Source of the DNA: Prinia subflava
Lineage: Eukaryota; Chordata; Aves; Passeriformes; Cisticolidae
DNA: 64,000 nt
Assembly (NCBI RefSeq): GCF_021018805.1
Contig: NC_086250.1
Location: forward strand, 66,537,322 to 66,601,321
Direction of reading: 5' to 3'
The notes under the pieces were generated by a model. That model was given only the letters and a program-made list of their open reading frames with translations, had not been told where the DNA came from and ran no database searches. Below, in pieces: positions 56,476 through 64,000 of this stretch. The translations under genes and the position numbers were made by a program. How positions within the stretch are numbered: the first letter of the stretch is position 1; every line of letters begins with the position of its first letter.

Positions 56476-59400
56476 ACCTTTACATCCATGGAATCCATAA
56501 AGAGAAGGAATTAACTGCTCAATCAAATCCCCAGTGAGCAATGCCAGACTCTCTAACTCAGGTGTCAGTGTTGTGTGAAGATCTGTGACCATTTTAAGCT
56601 GTTTTGCTGGTGTAGGCTTTCACCTCCAGCCTCCACAAAAGCTTTCCAATTTAAAGGCTGAAACATATTTTTAAAAATGCACAAGTGGTAAGCAAAACCA
56701 AAAAGTCACATGTTGGCAGGTTATCTCAACAGGAATGCTTCCCTTTCCAAAGAAATCCTTCCCTCTTCTGTGTTGTCCTTTCCTGTGAGAGATGCCAGAG
56801 TGAAGCAAACTGCTACAGCCAAGTTTATATCCCAGCAAAACTGTTCCCTCTGATGGAAAACCCTGAGAAGCAGTGAGCCACAGCTGCTCTGTCAGGAGCC
56901 ATTATGATGAAGGATTACCAGCACAGGCCATCTGTCCAAGCTCGGGGGTTTGCTTTGCTTTTTGATTTTTTTTCTTTACTGTATGATGCTGCAGTAAATC
57001 AGGACAAAATTAAGCCCAGGAGTGGCTGATCCCTTTGAAGCTGAGTCGCCCCTGGAGCATCACTATCACCACTCCACCATCCAAGGATATTAAAATAAAA
57101 AACACCTCTGAACAATGATTCAGCACAATATGATCTGATTGCCCAGCATTCCTTTGTTACAAACACAGTGCCAGACTGGAAGGGGGACTATATCAATGAC
57201 CACAATTCAGGCTACATTAATTCCAAATCCCTTTCGCTGTGCACATACATCACAGTGATTCACAGAGACAGCCTCAGAGCAACAAGCGCCTCTGAGTTAT
57301 TACACAGCAAAATGTGAGGTGCTTGGGAGTCACGTGGGCAGACAAATGATGGCATTAGTGATTTAATTGGCCCTTAGAGATAAAAACACGTATGAGGAAG
57401 GGCAGGGCTGTCAGCAAGCAGCAGAAGCCAGGCCAGAGGAGAAGCTCTGAGCTGTTTTCCCCATGCTGGCAGGACAACACAGCTGCTTGCTGGGTGGGAA
57501 AGCCACGGTCAGGAAGCAGAGCCAGTGAGGGATGCAGGGGTCATGTCTTCCTCCTGGAGACCAGAGGGCCATAGGGTAACAGTGGTGGGTGATGCGTGCC
57601 CTGCAGAGGGAAGGAGAAGGTGTAATCTTAGGAATATCTTTGCATTTAAAGCCAGGAAGCACTTTAAGGTACCTGGTGAAGAGGCACAACCTGACAGGGC
57701 AAATCACAGAGGTGCAACCAAAAATAACCCTCTTGTGGGTTTGGGAGGTGCCTCACCAAATCTTACCAGTGCAAGAGTGGGAGATGTCCTCATCCCACTC
57801 ACAGAGAGGACAGAGAAAATGTTGTTCATTGCCTGAGTCCAGTGAAAAATGCACACTGGAGGATAATGGTGCTCATTCTGATGCCTTTTCCTTTCTGCCA
57901 TTGACTAGAGCTGTGCAGCCGTGAAACACTGCAGACACACAGACAATTCCCATCCTCATCATCTGCTGCCCAGAAGCAATTTAGAAGCACCAGTGGTTGG
58001 TCCTGTCTGCAGCCCCTCAGCTGCCAGGAGCTGCACACCAGCCTCTCACTGAGAGTGAGCCCAAACAGAGAAACACTCTGAAAAGCCAGGACCTAAGATT
58101 TTGTAGACAGAAGTGAGAGTAACTGGACCATTAAACACCATTCTCACATCCTGCACAGAGAATATTCAGTATTTTGGAACAGTAATGATGTGGCTACCAC
58201 CAGCTGTTTGCACAGGGCCATTGCACTTATACAAGAGCAGCTTTTAACGAAGGAAAAATGCTACAGATGAAGCAACCAGGCACTAATCAAGTTCTAATTA
58301 CCTTTTTCTTCTACAATCACATGCTACCCAAACCATAAGCTGCATCATGTTAGATATGGTAGACAGAAGCAGTAAAGTAGCTTTTTAAAGTCTTTTTTTT
58401 TTGCCCATGGGAAACTCTTTGCCAAACAAGGTCCAACCTCTGGGTTAGTGGTGAAAAACCTGGAGCCTGCAAGGCACAGCTGACCACCCAGGAGATTTAG
58501 GATATTTCCCCTCACAGATACTTCACCCACCTAGGTCCTGGGCAGTAACAGAGCTCCCACAGTGCTAAACCATCTGAGGACACCCATGTAGTGCAGAACA
58601 TGAACCAGCAGCTAAACACCTAAATCTCTGCTGCTAATTAGCAACAAACACAGAATATCTTGCTTAGGAAAGCCCAACTTTAATGATGGTGATGAAGGTG
58701 ACCTGTGAGACTGCAAGCAGAGCTGAAAGAGATGTGCCCACAGGGCTGTATTTGGGGTCACAGGGGACTGCAGAACTGTACAGGCTCTCCAGGACAATTG
58801 GAGTGTTTGCAGTGTAATTATTTGTGTCTGGAGCTCATGGATTTACTACAACCTTAGCTGGGTGGCTTGGAGAGGAAAATTTCTAATATAATTTATTAGT
58901 CATAAAAGCACAAAGGTTTTCTAGGACTCACATGCAAGTAAAGTTTGTCTTTTTTCCTAAGAGGATTTCATACATAATTCTTTTTTTTTTAAATTGTCTC
59001 ATTATTCAATATTGCAGTTCACATAACAGTTTCACTTTCATCCTAAAGGGGGAAAAAAAAAGCTCTTTTATGATCACATTCAGTCATAGGCTCCCCCTAA
59101 AGTCCTGATCAATCAGAGTGAGTTCATAGAAATGAATGTGAGCCCAAGCAGCTAAAACCAATTTTTCATTAACAGAATTTTGGAAAGGAAGAAATGGAGG
59201 CACAGGTTTATTGGCATCTCAAATCCTACTAAAAATCACAGAATGCACAACAGTTCTTAACCCTTGGAGCTCAGCTTGGGGTGCTGCTGCAGGAAGATTG
59301 GGCAGGGGAATCTGTGCTCATGTCTTAGAGGAAAAAAAAAAACCAAGTTTCCAGCAATTAAACAATTTCCTTGTCCAAAGTTAAGGCAGAGATTAGTGTA

Positions 59401-59666
59401 AATTAAGATTATGATATATGAGGAAAATGTTAAAGAGGGCACCTTTGGTGTCTCTTCCTTAGGTGAATAATGTGCTTTTTTTTTTTTTTTTTTAGCAAAG
59501 GAAAGTTTCTGAAGAAAACTCTCCTGTAATTATACCAAGCTTTCATGAGTACTCACACATGTGAGTGAGAAAAGGCTTGTCTTAGAAAGGATTAACTCCT
59601 CAGGCCAAGAAAGCTTTAACACATGACTAAGGATTCTCTGAAGCTTTACATAGCCAGGAAAGGGGA

Positions 59667-59775
59667 AATAATAATAATAACAATAAAAAACAATAATAAT
59701 ATTAGTAAAAACAAAAACTAACAAACACCCACCACAAAAACCCCAAAAACAAACCAACAAAAAAAAATCCCAAAC
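59667..59775. repeat. AT- then AC-rich low-complexity tract
   Basis: (AAT)n-like sequence passing into A/C-only sequence (AAACAAAAACTAACAAACAC), about 110 bp with almost no G. Confidence 0.9.
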
Positions 59776-62700
59776 CCACAAACTGGCTTTTGCAGGCCAA
59801 TAAGCACCACAGCTGAATTAGATCTGCCTAATGCTTGGTTAAGATCTGTAGCCTCAGGCTAATCATTCTCTATTAAACAGATTATATTCAGCACTAACAC
59901 AGGACGTTTTAAGCTTAAAGCTAAGAGGTTACACATGAAAAGACAGAAAATAAATTGTTCTGGGAATAGGAGCAGGAGGAAATCTAGAGGTAAAAAACCC
60001 ATGTCTTTAAATGTAGGAAAGGAGGTGCTTAGTGTTTATCAGAGAAATGATCACTCCCCTAAAGAACATCTCCTTACCCCATAAATACATCCAGGATATC
60101 CAGATCCCCTCCTGTCCTCCTGCTGAAGCAGGGAATACAATGATGGCAGGTCTCTGGAAGATGCTTTCCCAAGGCCCCAGGATCCCCCAAAGCTCCTGCT
60201 GCTGCCAAAATGCTCCAGAGCACAGCAGGGCAAATTTCTCATCCAGAGGACCTCATCTGGCCTCACACCATGGCAGAGGCTGTGGCTCAGTAAGATCAGT
60301 ACTTATGGACAGGAACTGGCTGGGAGTTTCTGGTTGAAAAATTGCTCTTTGGAAAAACATCAGTTTCCTGAGAAATTTTGTGGGAAGTGACCACATTATT
60401 GTAAACTTTTCAAACTGAACCATTTTAGGAAATCTTTATGGCCCACATATCCTCATTAGTCATTTTATATATAGAAGATCCACTTTTTGACTCAAATGGT
60501 ACAGAATACTTTAACCTCCAGGTAGGCAAGCTCTTAACATCTAGTCTTGTCTTTTTCAGATTTCTTTTTCATTTTTTGTTTTAAAAATGAAGCTTGACTT
60601 CCCTGTTGAACTGGAGTGTTCTTGTTCTGAGTTGTACTGAGCAGAGAACAGCTGGTTCCAGAAAAGTTCAGCTTTTAACTGACTCAGAGAAGGGCCACCA
60701 TCCAAATCCACCAAATCAGTAACTATCTTTCAACTAGTTTCAAGCAGGAAAACAAAAAAAGTCATAGTCAGGACCAAACCATACAATACACCAAACTATC
60801 TTCACTTCCACAGAGTAATAAAGCTGCAGTCTTCAAAGAATGAAGCTCTGAAAGGGCATTTGGGATTTGATCCACAAAGTCCTCCTGCCACTGGGGATTT
60901 GGTACTCCCATCAATTGGTTAGAAAAAAAATGTAATATGATCTGTCAGCAGAAAAACTTCGTGATAAAACATGTGTTACTTGTTTCTGAAGTGGCTGGAA
61001 GAATCCCCTGCTTTGCTGGAGAAACAGCTCAAGCTTTGGTTTTTTCTGTCTCACTGCATTTGGCACATGTCTGGAGTCCCAAACTGAGCAGAGCAAAGCT
61101 GACAGCAGGACCTTCACTCTGTGAACCAATAAATCTAGTGTGGATAAAGAAAATAAATGAGAGAAGGAAAATTCTCTTTTAAAAGGAAAATTCTCCACAG
61201 AGAAAAAACTACTTTGAAAGGGAGCACTGAGACACACCTGGCTCCACCTCATCCCAGAAAAGAAATCCCCCTGGGGCAGGAACCAGCTCCAAGGGGAATC
61301 ACACAACTGAAGCAAGAGAAGGAGACAAAGTTCCATGCCATTCATCGTTTCAGAAATGCCCTGGCGAAAAGGTTTAATAACAACTTGGCCTTAACTAATC
61401 TCACTCAATTTTATGTTATCCAAATTATAAAAATCTTCAGGTCTATCACCCAACCTCCCTCCTTTAGCCACGTGTGTATTTATACACATCAAGGATGGAC
61501 TGAGGATGAGGTTTAATATGGACTGGAGCTGATTCTACATCCTCCTATCTTTAATATATTTTTGTCTTTCAGCATCCTGTGACACTGTTGCCAAGCCAAC
61601 TATAAAAGGAGCAGCTCTGTGTTTTCATTGTGAAGAAGCTAAAACACAGAAGCAAAGCACAGGCTCTAAGCGAGAAATGGATGAGAGGGAAGGACACAGC
61701 AGCTAAAGAAACCCCTGAATTCAGAGGAAAAACTTCCCCTGCCTTCAGCACACTTTGAATCCATCCTCCTTCAGGAGAAGCTGAGGGAGATTTGCATTTC
61801 AGACTTTTTTAAAATAAAAACCCAACAATATTTGCTTCAGAACTAAAAGCTGTCCTGGAGTTCAGCTGAGGAGAGAAGCTTTCTCATCTCTTATCGGCTT
61901 CAAGGACAACTTCAATGCTTTTCAGGATTGCCACATTGCAATTTGCAAATATCTACGAATTTCCAGACTCCTACGCCAACTTGGCTTCACTGGAGGTTTC
62001 TTATCAATTTCCTGTTAGTAGTAAGAATTTCCTTCCTTGAATTTCCCTACTATGATCTCTTTTTAGCTCCAAAGTATGATTCAATAACCAAATGATAATT
62101 CTTTTCCTTGAGCTTGACATTAATAAAGTCTTGTAAAAGAGAAAATTATAAATTTAATACAGCTCCCAACTTGTAGCATGTCAGACATGAGATCTTATTT
62201 AGACTGGTTCAAAGTGTTCTCTAAACCAAGAGTCACTTGTTTATTGAAATCAAGGGTATCTATATTTAGCACATTTGTATATTAAAAAAAAAAGTCAGTG
62301 CTCTGTGAATGTAATGTTCCAAGAAAGCAATGAGAGATTCCAATGTATTTCATACCTTCAGTATAAATGTAAAGGTTTCACTCCACATCTAGAAGCCTCT
62401 TCTCATTTAAATCTTTGCAATTATCACCAAGTTATCCTTCTGCATAACAGAATTGGTTGCCAACATTTGTCTTTGTCTTTGGTGCCTATGTTCTCCTTCT
62501 TTAAACAAACAACTTGCTCTATTTTGATAACTCCTATCTGCACTAACGCTCTGTAAAATGACCCCTCGTGCATTTACATCCAACTTCACAGAACTGAATT
62601 TCTGCTCCAGAGAGAAAGCTGTGAAAAATGTAAATTGCACAGATTTCTACAACTCTCTTGATTAAAGGAAATTTCTTTGGTCCAAAGTCACCCTGTTATA

Positions 62701-63584
62701 TCTTTACTGAAGTTACAACTTGCCCCCGTGCTTTTTTCCTAGAACATGCATTCTTCAAAGGAAACTACTGAGACAAACTCAGTATCAAAATGTAATTTCA
62801 TTTGCACCATTGAAGTCAATGGACTTTCTTTACAGTTTGACCCAATAGCACATTTCAAAGAAAAGAGGGAAAAGAAAAAGCACCATAGGCTTATGGATAG
62901 CAGAAATCTTCCCCAGCTTCTTTCAGGACTGATTCTCAAGGTTAATTGGTCTTTTATGTACAGATGACTTGCACAAGGGTGGCTCTTTATCTCTGGAAAT
63001 TCAGTTCATAAAACCATTTCTAAACTTGCCTGTGCTATAGTAGGGGAAGAAGCACAGGCCTAGTAGGGACAGGAGATAAATTAAAGGTTTATAAGGAGAA
63101 GGAAGAAATGAAACTAAGATGGAGGCATTAGGCAAGATCATTGCTGCCAAATAGGAAGTGGGGGGTTGTTTTAACTGTAAGAGATACATTAGAAAGAAAT
63201 ATATCAGCTATCATGTTATACATTCACAGAGTAAACTGGGTACATGCAGATATTCTTGCAGCATGGTTACATGAAGTCAATAGAACATCCCACATTCAGG
63301 GCTGTTTTCATCTTACAATACTGAACATTAAGCTGGTTCTTCTTCCAACAGGATGTTTTTTCCTTTTTTTCAGGCTTTTCTCACTGTTTCTGGGCAGTGG
63401 ACAAAGGCAGCAGGTAGAACACAGTCTCATCAGCTGCAAAACACAACATCCTCTCAGGAACTAGGCTGCATTTTCCTGATTAATGTAATGATCCTGAAAG
63501 CCAAACACCACCTGTAATTGGCCCTCGGTCTCAGCTATTGTGAGAGGCAGGCTCATTAAATTCAGCACTGCCGGGAGCTGGGAG

Positions 63585-63616
63585 TCAGGAGGGGACAAAG
63601 CCAGGAGGGGACAAAG
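63585..63616. repeat. 16-bp tandem duplication
   Basis: TCAGGAGGGGACAAAG is followed at once by CCAGGAGGGGACAAAG, one mismatch. Confidence 0.9.
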
Positions 63617-64000
63617 CTTTCAGCCCTCAAGCAGCCTTAGCAGCATGGGGTGCATCAGAGCTGTTCCTAAATGGATGCACACCTCACATCAGCCAGGACA
63701 GGCTGCTGGCTCCAGGATCCACCACGGCTCACACAGGGAAAGGGGCAGAAGCTGTAACAGTAATTAATTTGGTAATCATCTTACCTGCATTTGCAAGGGT
63801 TTTTAAAGCCAGCTGTCCCTCAGGATACCTGTGTTTGATTTTAAAAGGCTAAATCCACCCCAGTTTCCCAGGAAAATATTTTTCTACCACACCTTTGCTC
63901 CCCAGTGAAAAAGAAGCGCCTTGGAAAGCCTCCACTGCTGCCACCACAGGATGCAGAGATGGATGCAGGAGCCCAGGAGCCAGTCCCAGCAACCCCAGAA

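Larger units (their letters stand above)
54331..64000 (-). other. 5' intron or upstream sequence to the window edge
   Basis: About 9.7 kb without a supported gene. Low-complexity tracts lie at 54959-55021, 59476-59493 (18 T) and 59667-59775. A 20-bp palindrome is at 55924-55943, inverted and direct repeats at 56394-56475, and a 16-bp near-perfect tandem duplication at 63585-63616. No CpG island or recognisable first exon was found, so whether the gene's transcription start lies inside the window is unknown. Confidence 0.65.

Noticed and set aside
1..64000. tRNA, rRNA, microRNA or bacterial-type operons
   Set aside because: I found no cloverleaf, rRNA motif, precursor-length hairpin or gene cluster that would support one.

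Overview
The window is vertebrate nuclear DNA, almost certainly from a bird and probably a songbird. The signs are split genes with GT-AG introns, avian CR1 LINE fragments with the typical 3' tail in several introns, two solo-LTR-like blocks resembling passerine endogenous retroviruses (recognised from memory), and no sign of dense prokaryotic coding. The only gene I can support is one large minus-strand gene of the ELAPOR family (formerly KIAA1324/EIG121 and KIAA1324L/EIG121L). It is most probably ELAPOR2 (KIAA1324L).

Seventeen consecutive internal coding exons can be read on the minus strand from 40000 down to 2167. Every exon has AG/GT borders, and the reading phase runs without a break from the first to the last (2,369 coding bases, 789 complete codons plus two bases). 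Together they encode most of the lumenal part of a type I membrane protein: an N-terminal Cys-rich segment, GCC2/GCC3-like (TNFR/EGF-like) Cys-rich repeats, beta-rich spacer regions, and the first part of the mannose-6-phosphate-receptor-homology (MRH) region. Both ends of the gene are missing. The signal-peptide exon lies upstream, beyond 64000 or unrecognised in the intron. The rest of the MRH region, the transmembrane segment and the cytoplasmic tail lie beyond position 1.

Layout: 1-2166 is a partial intron with a (GGGAGA)n array at its edge. 2167-26180 carries 16 exons separated by introns of about 0.6-3.3 kb. These introns hold CR1 copies, one very old CR1 relic of about 1.1 kb, and a solo ERVL-like LTR that fills most of a 1-kb intron. 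26181-39879 is a 13.7-kb intron with two further old CR1 relics, one younger CR1 and a perfect 420-bp (GGGAA)84 array. 39880-40000 is the most upstream exon seen. 40001-64000 appears to be the body of a long 5' intron, with a second LTR-like block, several CR1 tails (one pair in inverted orientation) and small palindromes, and no supported gene.

I found no undescribed multi-gene system. The observations most worth a second look are the uninterrupted pentanucleotide array (the same motif, AAGGG, as the human RFC1 ataxia expansion), the LTR-dominated small intron, the ancient CR1 relics and a 348-codon open frame antisense to an intron. All family and repeat assignments are from memory, without alignments.
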